From Defluviitaleaceae bacterium (lineage in GTDB: Bacteria; Bacillota; Clostridia; Lachnospirales; WQUN01), in NCBI GenBank assembly GCA_009786925.1, contig WRGY01000127.1, positions 1 through 64,000 on the forward strand: 64,000 nt of DNA, in the 5' to 3' direction. A program made the translations under genes and the position numbers. This document shows, in pieces, positions 44,273 through 53,356 of this stretch. The first letter of the stretch is position 1; each line of letters begins with the position of its first letter. Below the pieces are notes generated by a model, which made no database searches, was not told where the DNA came from, and was given only the letters and a program-made list of their open reading frames with translations.

Positions 44273-45511
44273 ATGCAAACTGCATATATATTTGGCACAG
44301 GACAAATATCAAATCTTGCTTATGAACAATGCAAGGAAAAATATAAAATCCTAGGCTTTATAGACAATGATAATACTAAACACGGAAAAACACACCATGG
44401 ATTACTAATAGAGCCACCATCAAAAAAGCTTGATTGCGTTGATGCAATTATAATAGGGAGTGCCGACGCAAATAAAGATGAGATGGAAATCCAGTTAGTA
44501 AATGATTTTGGCATCCCACCGGACCGTTTGATTGCTCCTATCCCGTCGCAACCTCTGGATTCATATACGTCTAAAAATCCTCCGGGATTATCTATAAGCT
44601 TAGGCTCTGACAAGTGTATAAACCGTTGCATTATTTGCCCTCAGCATTTGGGCGGAATTAATACGCAATTTTTATCACCTGATGTTTTAAAAAAGGTAGT
44701 GTCAGAAATACCAGAAGAGGAGTTTAACGTTACTTTAACCGGTTTTCTTGAACCCTTTCTTGCCCCTAATATAGTAGAATGCGCAAGAACAATAAAACAA
44801 ATAAAGCCTAAGGCTAAAATAATGGTTAATACCGCCGGCTTAATTTATGATGAAGATTTTTTAGTGCAACTTTTTCCATATTTAAGCGTACTTAAAGTAA
44901 GTTTAAATACAATGACATCTGATGATTATGCATTTTTATCCGGTACAGGCAATGAGGGCAACTTTCACAAAGTAATGGATAATATTTTAAAATTCCAAAA
45001 TTTGTCTATACAAAAATATCCTAACTTAAAAATAACTTTACAAATGATGAAATTTAAAAAATATAAGTACAAAGATTTAACACATTTTTTGGCACCCTTT
45101 AGGCAAAAGGGTGTAGCTGTGCATTATTGTGACGTTTACAATTGGGGAGGGGGGAACAACGACAGGAAGAAAATAACATCCGAGCTGCATAACCGGGAAC
45201 TATTGCCTATGTTGCGGACTCCTCAAGGTGAACAATACCCCTGCCTTGCCTTATTTACATCTATACATTTGTTTGAAGATGGATACTACTATCCCTGCCC
45301 TCCTTCTATGAAACATGGGCAAGATGGCCGTGATTTTCCGATAGGTAATGCACTCACTATGTCTTTCTCCGAGGCATATCATGTTCTGCAAACGTATCAA
45401 CAGATGCATTTGCAAAACGAATTTAACTGCCTTGACTGTGCCACCTGCAATGGCTGGACTATTCATAATAAAAATATTTTTGAAAATCACAAAAAGGGGT
45501 GCGCGTGTTGA
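44273..45511 (+). CDS. Rossmann module plus radical SAM enzyme
   Basis: 412 residues. Residues 1-95 are the Rossmann-like unit (AYIFGTGQISNLAYEQC, ILGFIDNDNTKHG). Residues about 100-330 are a radical SAM barrel with the cluster motif CINRCIIC (C-x3-C-x2-C). A Cys-rich C-terminal region (YYYPCPP, CLDCATCNGW, CAC end) could bind a second Fe-S cluster, as in SPASM/twitch proteins. There is no cobalamin domain. Substrate unknown; a carbohydrate or phosphonate step is likely from context. It overlaps the next radical SAM gene. Confidence 0.82.
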   Translation: MQTAYIFGTGQISNLAYEQCKEKYKILGFIDNDNTKHGKTHHGLLIEPPSKKLDCVDAIIIGSADANKDEMEIQLVNDFGIPPDRLIAPIPSQPLDSYTSKNPPGLSISLGSDKCINRCIICPQHLGGINTQFLSPDVLKKVVSEIPEEEFNVTLTGFLEPFLAPNIVECARTIKQIKPKAKIMVNTAGLIYDEDFLVQLFPYLSVLKVSLNTMTSDDYAFLSGTGNEGNFHKVMDNILKFQNLSIQKYPNLKITLQMMKFKKYKYKDLTHFLAPFRQKGVAVHYCDVYNWGGGNNDRKKITSELHNRELLPMLRTPQGEQYPCLALFTSIHLFEDGYYYPCPPSMKHGQDGRDFPIGNALTMSFSEAYHVLQTYQQMHLQNEFNCLDCATCNGWTIHNKNIFENHKKGCAC

Positions 45512-46761
45512 ATATAGAAATCACAAATCGTTGCAATGCAAACTGCCAGTTTTGTTATAGGCATGTAGTGATAGAAAGGAATAAACAAACAGACGTATCT
45601 TTTGATGATGCTGTCAAAATGATGGAGTATGCAAAAACATGGCGACACAGTGTTGGGTTAAAAGATGGTCATTTTTCTATAAGTGGTTATGGCGAGCCTT
45701 TATTGCATAAGGATGTTACCAACATCATAAACAAGGCCTGCACTATGTTCAAAGATGTAGTTTTTATTTCTAATGGTATAGCCTTGTCTAAAACAACTAC
45801 AGATAAACTGCTCCAAACCGGCCTTTCTCGCATTGAGTTTTCTGTGACAGGTTTTTCGCATAACATCTATAATAAATATCAAGGTTTTGGTTCTGTTGAT
45901 GATACATTAAGAAATAGAGTCTATGAAAACATAAGGCATTTAATAGAAAAAAGAAATGAAACAATGCATAAACTGTCTATCACAATACGATATATCTTAA
46001 ACAAGGAAACAATGGGTGAACTACTTGACTTTATTAACCACTGGAGTGGTCTGGTTGATGATATTAAAATTACGCCTATGGTTAACTTCAATCAAAAATT
46101 TGACAAGATTAAATCCTTTGACGATACAATGACATATGAACAAAAATTTTTTAGGCCTTGCAATCTTTTTGAAATCAGTGGCCAGATATGTGCAAATGGT
46201 GACATCACCCCTTGTTGCTCTGCACCATCCGAGGTACTATATGTTGGAAATTATGCAAAACACACCCCCGATGAAATAATTAACTCAACAAAATATAAAG
46301 AGTTAAAGCGCGTACTGACAGAAACACTAGACTATGGGGTAGCACCCGAGATTTGCAAGATATGTCCAGTTGTGACCACAAAAGAAAGCGCGATATCATA
46401 TTTATTTTATTCCAAAATGGAAGCATTTGATTCACAAAAGATCGACCATTTAAAGGGTGTTCCTGTTGTTTTTTTTGGACTAAGCGAAATGCTAGTTAAT
46501 TTGATTGGCAAAATAAAGCTCTATAGCGACGCTGATTTATTTGATTTTGTAATTATTGACAACTATAAAGACAAGCTATTAATAAACCCTGCTGTTATCG
46601 CTAATGACTCTCCTGATAAATATAAAGTCTACAAGCCCACATCTGATATTCTCTCAAACAGAAAGATAATCGTATTTTCGGATTTGCATTTTGAAGATAT
46701 TAATAACCAATTAGCGCAGTTGGGATTAGGGTGCGAATCATATAAGCATCTTTTAAAATAA
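45505..46761 (+). CDS. Radical SAM/SPASM-like enzyme with C-terminal Rossmann module
   Basis: About 418 residues; start GTG 45505 (or TTG 45508) with AAAAGGGG upstream. The cluster motif CNANCQFC lies within the first 20 residues (C-x3-C-x2-C). A SPASM-like segment (CNLFEISGQICANGDITPCC, then ICKIC) follows at about 235-300. Residues about 315-418 are a Rossmann-like unit (VPVVFFGLSEMLVNLI, FDFVIIDNYKDK), here at the C-terminus. It is the second of two adjacent radical SAM genes of the same general type; the two coding ends overlap by 7 bases. Confidence 0.82.
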   Translation: MLNIEITNRCNANCQFCYRHVVIERNKQTDVSFDDAVKMMEYAKTWRHSVGLKDGHFSISGYGEPLLHKDVTNIINKACTMFKDVVFISNGIALSKTTTDKLLQTGLSRIEFSVTGFSHNIYNKYQGFGSVDDTLRNRVYENIRHLIEKRNETMHKLSITIRYILNKETMGELLDFINHWSGLVDDIKITPMVNFNQKFDKIKSFDDTMTYEQKFFRPCNLFEISGQICANGDITPCCSAPSEVLYVGNYAKHTPDEIINSTKYKELKRVLTETLDYGVAPEICKICPVVTTKESAISYLFYSKMEAFDSQKIDHLKGVPVVFFGLSEMLVNLIGKIKLYSDADLFDFVIIDNYKDKLLINPAVIANDSPDKYKVYKPTSDILSNRKIIVFSDLHFEDINNQLAQLGLGCESYKHLLK

Positions 46762-46783
46762 ACCCATGGAAGGACAAGCATAG

Positions 46784-47671
46784 ATGACTTTTCCCGGAGA
46801 GCAAGATGTGAAAAACTATTTAAAACTGGACTCAACATTACCCGCCTCTTTTGACCCAAACAAAACAGATATGGCATACTATATCAAAAGATATAACACC
46901 AAACTCGAATATTATATAAACCGGATAGACAATCTTATGCTTTCGGGAGACAAAATTTTAGACGCAGGGTGTGGCTCGGGTGCTTGGTCTATTGCGTTGT
47001 CACAGCGTTATAAAAGTGTGGTAGCGCGGGATTTGAGCCAAGACGGTTTAGATGTATTTAATGCAGTAAAATCGCTAATGGGTATTAATAATATACAAAC
47101 TGACAGAGGCGACTTAGAAAAATTGCCATACGATGACAACTCTTTTGATGATATATTTTGTTATAGCGTAATCATGTACTGCAATGTCCCGGATGTCTTA
47201 TCGGAGTTTTTTCGAGTGCTAAAGCCCAGTGGACGAGTGTATCTATGCCTAAACAATGATGGCTACTATCATTACTTGATTAACGAGCGTGGTAAAAGAG
47301 AAAAAGACCAAGAAGAATACGGCAAAAAGACTTTATATAACACTTACATTAAGCGGTTTATGCAAAATCAAGACATCGAAATCAAAGCAAACATATCACA
47401 ATACTGTGGTAGACAATGGCTTGCTACGCTGGATGAAGATTTGAAACTGCATAGTAAAAATGAGCCTATCTCCGTTTCCGGTTATGACACACGCGCCTAC
47501 TCTTTTGCAGAGATGGAAGACCTTGCTGTACACGCGGGTTTTACAGACTTTAAAGCTCAGACAGAGGGAATGCTAATCACAAATGAGCAGGGTATTAAGC
47601 TGGAGCCTTTGTATCATGGTTATTACAATGACACTGTGACCGTTTGGGAATGCTTATTTAAGAAATCATAA
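46784..47671 (+). CDS. SAM-dependent methyltransferase (UbiE/COQ5 type)
   Basis: 295 residues. Class I methyltransferase with ILDAGCGSGAWSIALSQ (motif I), GDLEKLPYDDNSFDDIFCYSVIMY and VLKPSGRVYL. No extra module. ATG 46784 follows a weak GGAAGGAC site. Acceptor unknown, presumably the glycan or its nucleotide-linked precursor. Confidence 0.85.
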   Translation: MTFPGEQDVKNYLKLDSTLPASFDPNKTDMAYYIKRYNTKLEYYINRIDNLMLSGDKILDAGCGSGAWSIALSQRYKSVVARDLSQDGLDVFNAVKSLMGINNIQTDRGDLEKLPYDDNSFDDIFCYSVIMYCNVPDVLSEFFRVLKPSGRVYLCLNNDGYYHYLINERGKREKDQEEYGKKTLYNTYIKRFMQNQDIEIKANISQYCGRQWLATLDEDLKLHSKNEPISVSGYDTRAYSFAEMEDLAVHAGFTDFKAQTEGMLITNEQGIKLEPLYHGYYNDTVTVWECLFKKS

Positions 47672-47688
47672 TAAATCGAGGTGTACAA

Positions 47689-49395
47689 ATGTATAGCAAC
47701 GATGACTTTGATACAATCGTTAATCTCCGAAAGGCTTGGTTTAATGCATATGCAGATACTAAAGAACGAAATAGAATATCTGACTTGATTGCTTGTATAG
47801 AATACAAAGATTATGATGAGGCACAAGTTGCAAAAATCAAAAGATACAAAATGCAGGCAATTGAATATGTAAAAATGAGGGTCATATTCCCTCACAAAAA
47901 CATTAATCTAAAAGACTTTATAACAGAAGAAAAAATAGACTTATGCCATCAGAAAATTTTGTTTCTTCCAATAGATATTGCAAACTTTGGTCATACATTT
48001 GCTGACGCAATCAGGAAGTGCAATATAGAAGCCTATATGATTAGTTTTTGGGGTACACATAAGTTTAAATATGAGTCCGATTTAAGCAGATATTTGTTTT
48101 TCAATAATTATATCGAGACTTTAGAAATCATTGATTTTGTAGCGGAACTTATAGTAGAGTTTGATGTTTTTAATTTTTTCTTTTCCTATTCGTTGTTGCC
48201 TGATTTTGCGGATTTACCGATTTACAGAGAACTTGGAAAAAAAACAGTAATACATTACTTTGGCAGCGATATACGTTTGTACTCCGAAGCAGTAAAGGAA
48301 AATCATTATTTATCACTAGCCAAAGACACTTTTTATAAAAATCATACAGAAAATGAGAAAAAAATCCTTTCTAATTTAAAAAAATGCTCTTTTTATATAG
48401 ACCAATGCATGGTAGGGGGAGCAGAGTTCAGGAGCATACTAACACGTTATTATAACAACTACTATGAGTACAAACAGCCCATTTCACTTGGAGAGTTTGA
48501 ATGCTTTCACAAGACACAAAATGAAAAATTTTTGATTGTACACCCACCATCAAATCCCGCAATAAAAGGGACATCCATTATTTTAGAGGCAATTGATGAG
48601 TTGAAAAAGGAATATGATTTTGATTTTGTGTTTATACAAAACATGCCACGCAAAGAGGCATTAGCAATGTATAACAAGGCAGACTTGGTTATCGACCATA
48701 TAATATACGGATGGTTTGGCATGGTAACTCTGGAGTCGATGGCACTGGGTACTCCTGTGATTATTCATATTGCAGATTGTTTTAAAGATTTTTTACATGA
48801 AGATAATCCCATAATAAATGCAAATCCATCAAATATTAAAGAAAAAATAGAGTGGGCTTTAAATAATAAAAATGAGCTGATAGAAATTGGAAAAAAGGGA
48901 CGCAAGTATGTAGAAGAGCATCACGACTCAAACATAGTCACTCAATCTATTTTGGATGTATACGATAATATGAGCGTACACCCCCCAAAGCTCGACCCTG
49001 ATACTACAAAAAGAAACAATCATGTGGATTTTGAAGGGATATACTACGGCCTATATGTGAAAAAAGAAAAAGGCAAATCAGTGGCCGATTACTTACAAAA
49101 GAACAGATACAATCGAGTAGCAATTTACGGCTTTGGCACTTGTGGGAGATTGTTGTATGATGAGTTGTCATCATCCGATATTGATGTAAAATATATCATA
49201 GACAGAAACATAACTCCGCACAAATCAAGCAGTGTAGAGTCAATGCTTGTCGCAAAAGAAGATATATCTATATGCAGTGATGTTGACCTTATTATATTAA
49301 CCATCCCTTGTGATTTGGATGAAGTGGAGGGCTATATAAAAGATACCATAGGCATTAAAGTGTTAACGATATCCGAGTTGATATTATTGATATAG
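47689..49395 (+). CDS. Glycosyltransferase with C-terminal Rossmann module
   Basis: 568 residues. The middle part is GT-B: KTVIHYFGSDIRLYSEAV, FLIVHPPSNPAIKGTSIIL, and GWFGMVTLESMALGTPVIIH with the donor-binding Glu region (GT4-like). The last 90 residues are the Rossmann-like unit (NRVAIYGFGTCGRLLYDEL, VKYIIDRN). The domain order is the reverse of the 41386 protein. The N-terminal 85 residues are helical. Confidence 0.8.
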   Translation: MYSNDDFDTIVNLRKAWFNAYADTKERNRISDLIACIEYKDYDEAQVAKIKRYKMQAIEYVKMRVIFPHKNINLKDFITEEKIDLCHQKILFLPIDIANFGHTFADAIRKCNIEAYMISFWGTHKFKYESDLSRYLFFNNYIETLEIIDFVAELIVEFDVFNFFFSYSLLPDFADLPIYRELGKKTVIHYFGSDIRLYSEAVKENHYLSLAKDTFYKNHTENEKKILSNLKKCSFYIDQCMVGGAEFRSILTRYYNNYYEYKQPISLGEFECFHKTQNEKFLIVHPPSNPAIKGTSIILEAIDELKKEYDFDFVFIQNMPRKEALAMYNKADLVIDHIIYGWFGMVTLESMALGTPVIIHIADCFKDFLHEDNPIINANPSNIKEKIEWALNNKNELIEIGKKGRKYVEEHHDSNIVTQSILDVYDNMSVHPPKLDPDTTKRNNHVDFEGIYYGLYVKKEKGKSVADYLQKNRYNRVAIYGFGTCGRLLYDELSSSDIDVKYIIDRNITPHKSSSVESMLVAKEDISICSDVDLIILTIPCDLDEVEGYIKDTIGIKVLTISELILLI

Positions 49396-49415
49396 ATTTT
49401 ATAGGAGATGGCGTG

Positions 49416-50033
49416 ATGCACAAGACTAATGAAAATGAAAGCAATTCAATGATTCATTTATGGAACATATTAAAAAAAGACGCAAGACTAAACGAACTTG
49501 TTTCGGAGATTGAAAACGCCATAGCGTGCTTCAAAGACGATGAACGCAATACGGACTTACGGAATAATGTTATTTTTCGTCAGTTTGCAGACAAGTTACT
49601 TACAGAAGAAGAGCGTGCTCATTACTACTCTTTGCCTGAAGGATGCCGAATGAGGGAAAACGCAAAAATACTGTATCTCGAAAATCTAAAATGCGGGGAA
49701 TTTGTAAATATTAACGAAGGTGCTATTCTAGACGCAAGCGGAGGTCTTGAAATAGGAAGCCATACCAGCATTGGTAATGGGGTGTATGTGTGGACTCATA
49801 CCACATATCAGGCTAATTTGGCAATGGCAAACCACATAAAAAGTCCTTTGAATACAAGGGCTCCTGTAAAAATAGGCAATGGTTGCTTCATTGCCGGCCC
49901 CTCTGTAATAAATCCGGGAGTTACGCTTGGTGACCGCACTGTTGTATTACCCATGAGTTACGTTTCAAAAAGCTTTAAAGGCAACTGCATTATTTCCGGA
50001 AATCCTGCCACAATACTATGGGAGATTGATTAA
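49416..50033 (+). CDS. Left-handed beta-helix acyltransferase
   Basis: 205 residues from ATG 49416, with AGGAGATGG upstream. After a helical start (about 1-75), hexapeptide repeats run from about 90 to 195 (VNINEGAILDASGGLEIGSHTSIGNGVYVWTHTTY, CFIAGPSVINPGVTLGDRTVV). The His in WTHTTY is the usual catalytic base of such acetyltransferases. It may use acetyl-CoA or the acyl carrier protein encoded at 53108. Confidence 0.85.
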   Translation: MHKTNENESNSMIHLWNILKKDARLNELVSEIENAIACFKDDERNTDLRNNVIFRQFADKLLTEEERAHYYSLPEGCRMRENAKILYLENLKCGEFVNINEGAILDASGGLEIGSHTSIGNGVYVWTHTTYQANLAMANHIKSPLNTRAPVKIGNGCFIAGPSVINPGVTLGDRTVVLPMSYVSKSFKGNCIISGNPATILWEID

Positions 50034-50034
50034 G

Positions 50035-50943
50035 ATGAACCAAAATACTTTGTTTGAGCAGTTTAAAAAAAAGCTTTCAGAGGACTTTATTGCAGCAGGA
50101 CTTATTGAGCAGATGGAGCTTATGCAAGAGAGATATGGGGAAGAATATTTACATCTTGCCACGAAAATTTTGTCTGTGTTGGAAAAACTGGGCTACAATG
50201 CATTCAACGTATGCCAAGCTTATCTTTATGACTACTTGAAACAAATGAGCAGATTCCTTAAAACAGGTACTTATGGAAATGCAGAATACGAAAAAATAAA
50301 AGAGACCATTTACAACAATGAAGATGTTATGATTAACACCTATATGCCCGGCCTTTTGCTTGCATATGCAAGTACATCAATTTTATATACAAAGTACCAC
50401 CTTTTTAAAACACGATTTATTCCTCTAATAAATAATTGCCTTGCATATGGAGGGGTAGAAGTCGGATTTGGCGAAGGCTTCTACTTGTGGGAACTGAGCA
50501 ACAATATCCCAAATGTTAAATTTTCCGGGTTTGATATAAGTGAACATGCTGTAAATTTTGCATTTAATCTACTTAGTTGTAATAACATACCGAAAAAAAA
50601 TTACCAATTACAAACAGGAGATATCATGACAGGTTTACCTGTACCCGATAGTTTTTATAGTTTTGGGATTTTAGCAGAAGTAATTGAGCATGTTGAAAAT
50701 CCACAAAATGCTATTAAGGAAATGCATCGAATAATCAAGGATGGCGGTTATTTATTCATTACTACAGTGATGGACAGCAATCATATGGATCACATAACGA
50801 ACTTTGAAACACCCGAAGCTATTGATAGAATGCTTGAGGCTGCCGGCTTTTCAGTTATTGATAAATCAATATACCGCATACAAGATGACTTTCCTAAAAC
50901 AAAGGACATATCTGTTGGGTTGGCATATGTATGTAGGTGTTAA
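50035..50943 (+). CDS. SAM-dependent methyltransferase with helical N-terminus
   Basis: 302 residues from ATG 50035, behind GGGAGATTG; the in-frame TTG at 50026 overlaps that ribosome site. Residues about 1-125 are helical and unknown. Residues about 140-260 are a class I methyltransferase: GGVEVGFGEGFYLWELS in the motif I position (G-x-G-x-G replaced by GFGEG), FSGFDISEHAV, GILAEVIEHVENPQNAIKEMHRIIKDGG. Acceptor unknown. Confidence 0.78.
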   Translation: MNQNTLFEQFKKKLSEDFIAAGLIEQMELMQERYGEEYLHLATKILSVLEKLGYNAFNVCQAYLYDYLKQMSRFLKTGTYGNAEYEKIKETIYNNEDVMINTYMPGLLLAYASTSILYTKYHLFKTRFIPLINNCLAYGGVEVGFGEGFYLWELSNNIPNVKFSGFDISEHAVNFAFNLLSCNNIPKKNYQLQTGDIMTGLPVPDSFYSFGILAEVIEHVENPQNAIKEMHRIIKDGGYLFITTVMDSNHMDHITNFETPEAIDRMLEAAGFSVIDKSIYRIQDDFPKTKDISVGLAYVCRC

Positions 50944-50978
50944 AAATTTTATGATTCACTTTTAAGGGATGTTTGCAA

Positions 50979-51416
50979 ATGAAAATACATCATATCGGGT
51001 ATCTCGTTGATAGCATTGAATCAGCGTGGCCGGAATTTGAATTACTGGGATTTTCTAAAATTAGCGAAACTACAGAAGATGTTACTCGCAAAATTTATAT
51101 TCTTTTTATTAAAAATGACAACTATGTAGTGGAACTCATCCAACCCGTCAGTGAACAGTCCCCTGTATTTAAACTAACGAGGAGATACAAAAATACTCCG
51201 TATCATATTTGTTATCAAGTTGAAAACTTGCAGTATGAAATAGAAAACCTGTTGAATAATGATGCAAGATATGCCATTTTACAGCCTCCGCAGAGTGCGC
51301 CTGCACTTGGCAATGGCAAGGTAGCTTTTTTGGTAAGCCCTAAAATTGGGCTTATAGAATTATATGAGGAGCAGGTGAATGCAGAACACATTTGTCCAAC
51401 TTGCAAAAAATTGTAA
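50979..51416 (+). CDS. VOC-family (glyoxalase/epimerase-like) protein
   Basis: 145 residues from ATG 50979. Start MKIHHIGYLVDSIESAWPEF, then VELIQP and a second half YHICYQVENLQYEI... IGLIELYE are typical of the methylmalonyl-CoA epimerase branch; metal ligands would be the two His (HHIG, YHICYQV) and two Glu (VELI, IELYE). The gene overlaps the FkbH-like gene by 38 bases. VOC proteins are often found with FkbH and ACP and may epimerise or isomerise the carrier-bound acyl group. Confidence 0.8.
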   Translation: MKIHHIGYLVDSIESAWPEFELLGFSKISETTEDVTRKIYILFIKNDNYVVELIQPVSEQSPVFKLTRRYKNTPYHICYQVENLQYEIENLLNNDARYAILQPPQSAPALGNGKVAFLVSPKIGLIELYEEQVNAEHICPTCKKL

Positions 51417-53121
51417 AAAAGACATGTCGTCCTTTCCTGTTTACAAAATCGCTATGCTTGGTGATTGCTCGATGGAGCATTTGGCAACAGCTATTAAAGG
51501 ACATGCATACGACTTTAATCTTGCGCTAGAGATACTTGATACAGGGTATAACAACATCCTTCCATGCATAATGCAAGCCGATTCTAACATGTACAAATTT
51601 TCACCTAATGCAGTACTAATTTATATGTGTGTTGAACAACTGTACATTGTTTGGTGTGCTACACCAGAAAATGAACGCATAACATTTGCAGTGTCAAATT
51701 TTAATAACATACAAACTATTTGGGCTCATATTTCGTCGCAATGTGTTGCCAATATTATACAATTTACATTTGCCGAGTACGATGATGCCGTTTTTGGAAA
51801 CCGAGGTTGTGTTCAGCCGGAGGCTTTTGTTTATCAATTAAGAAAATTAAACATGTTATTGATAGAGGGAGGTCCGTCATATAAAAACGTTTTTTTAGTC
51901 GACCTTTTCGGGATTCAATCTCGGATTGGCCGTGATGCTATGCATGACTCTAAACTATATTTGGCTTCAAAAATTCCAATTGCCATTTCGGCTTTGCCAA
52001 TAATAGCGTCAAGTGTTGTTAGTATATTGCTTGCACTAAATGGTAGAGTGAATAAGTGTATCGTGCTGGACTTAGATAATACCATTTGGGGTGGTGTTAT
52101 CGGCGATGATGGGCTTTCAGGGATAGAAATTGGAGAACTAGGTATTGGCCAAGCGTTTTCATCTCTACAGTTATGGCTTAAAGAACTTAAAAATCGCGGT
52201 GTTCTTCTTGCCGTATGCAGTAAAAACAATGAGGATATTGCAAAAAAGGCGTTCGAAAAGCACAATGATATGATTTTGGCACTCGATGATTTTGCTGTAT
52301 TTACAGCAAACTGGGAGGACAAGGTAACAAATATAAAGCGCATACAGCAAACGCTTAATATAGGGATGGATAGTATCGTGTTTATAGATGATTCTCCATT
52401 TGAAAGAAGTCTTGTTCGCTCTTTCTTGCCTGATATCATAGTTCCCGAGTTGCCAGATGACCCTGCGGAGTACCTTAATTATCTAAAAAAATTAAATCTG
52501 TTTGAAACCATATCATTTTCGAATGAGGACAAGAAACGCACAGAACAGTATCGAGCAGAAGCAGGACGCGAACTATTACGCATTGAATACACTGACTATG
52601 ATGAATACTTAAAAGAACTTAAAATGACATCCTGTGCATTGCCTTTTGATGAATATCATGTGCCGAGAATTGCACAACTTACACAAAGGTCTAACCAGTT
52701 TAATTTGCGTACAGTGCGTTACACAGAATCGGATATTGATATAATAAAAAATGACACTGAATTAATCACATTTTACTTTATGCTTAAAGATAAATTGATG
52801 GATTATGGGCTGGTTAGTGTGGTAATATTAAAAAATCATGGTGACGGAATACTGTTCATAGATACTTGGTTAATGAGTTGCCGTGTATTAAAACGAGGCA
52901 TGGAAGAATTTGTTATCAATAAAGTATTTGAAACAGCAAAACATCACAAATATAAAAAAGTGGTTGGTGAATACATTGAGACACAAAAAAACACCATGGT
53001 AAAAAACATATACGAGGATTTAGGATTTATTCGAAAAAAGAACAATTTTTTTACAGCTAATGTAGCTGAGTACAAGTACAATAAAACTTTTATAAAGGAG
53101 TACCAAAATGAAGAAGAATGA
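51379..53121 (+). CDS. FkbH-like HAD-IIIC phosphatase/acyltransferase
   Basis: 580 residues from ATG 51379, with GAGGAGCAGG upstream. The HAD motif VLDLDNTIWGGVIGDDG has D231 and D233; VCSKNNED and IVFIDDSPFE are motifs II-III. The last 150 residues are GNAT-like (TYFMLKDKLMDYGLVS region, FIDTWLMSCRVLKRGMEEFV). Characterised FkbH proteins load 1,3-bisphosphoglycerate onto a carrier as glyceryl-S-ACP and remove the phosphate. The ACP gene is next, overlapping by 14 bases, so the unit probably makes a glyceryl- or related hydroxyacyl-ACP. Confidence 0.9.
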   Translation: MQNTFVQLAKNCKKDMSSFPVYKIAMLGDCSMEHLATAIKGHAYDFNLALEILDTGYNNILPCIMQADSNMYKFSPNAVLIYMCVEQLYIVWCATPENERITFAVSNFNNIQTIWAHISSQCVANIIQFTFAEYDDAVFGNRGCVQPEAFVYQLRKLNMLLIEGGPSYKNVFLVDLFGIQSRIGRDAMHDSKLYLASKIPIAISALPIIASSVVSILLALNGRVNKCIVLDLDNTIWGGVIGDDGLSGIEIGELGIGQAFSSLQLWLKELKNRGVLLAVCSKNNEDIAKKAFEKHNDMILALDDFAVFTANWEDKVTNIKRIQQTLNIGMDSIVFIDDSPFERSLVRSFLPDIIVPELPDDPAEYLNYLKKLNLFETISFSNEDKKRTEQYRAEAGRELLRIEYTDYDEYLKELKMTSCALPFDEYHVPRIAQLTQRSNQFNLRTVRYTESDIDIIKNDTELITFYFMLKDKLMDYGLVSVVILKNHGDGILFIDTWLMSCRVLKRGMEEFVINKVFETAKHHKYKKVVGEYIETQKNTMVKNIYEDLGFIRKKNNFFTANVAEYKYNKTFIKEYQNEEE

Positions 53122-53356
53122 AGTTATAGATAAGTTGACTGTTGTTTTTCGTGACGTTTTTGATGACAACACTATGATGCTTACAGAAACGATGCTTTTC
53201 AAGGACATAGAAGGCTGGGACAGCTTGATGCATTTTACCCTCATCAGCGAAATTGAAAATGCATTTAATTGTAAATTTAAAATGAGCGATTTATTGAGAA
53301 TAAAATGTGTAGGCGATATTATCAGTTCGATTTGCGGTGAAAGGAATGGTGGCTAA
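53108..53356 (+). CDS. Acyl carrier protein
   Basis: 82 residues. The phosphopantetheine attachment site is S39 in EGWDSLMHF, in the four-helix ACP setting. It is encoded between fkbH and an epimerase gene, with a 14-base overlap with fkbH, and is therefore the carrier for that enzyme rather than the fatty-acid ACP. Confidence 0.92.
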   Translation: MKKNEVIDKLTVVFRDVFDDNTMMLTETMLFKDIEGWDSLMHFTLISEIENAFNCKFKMSDLLRIKCVGDIISSICGERNGG

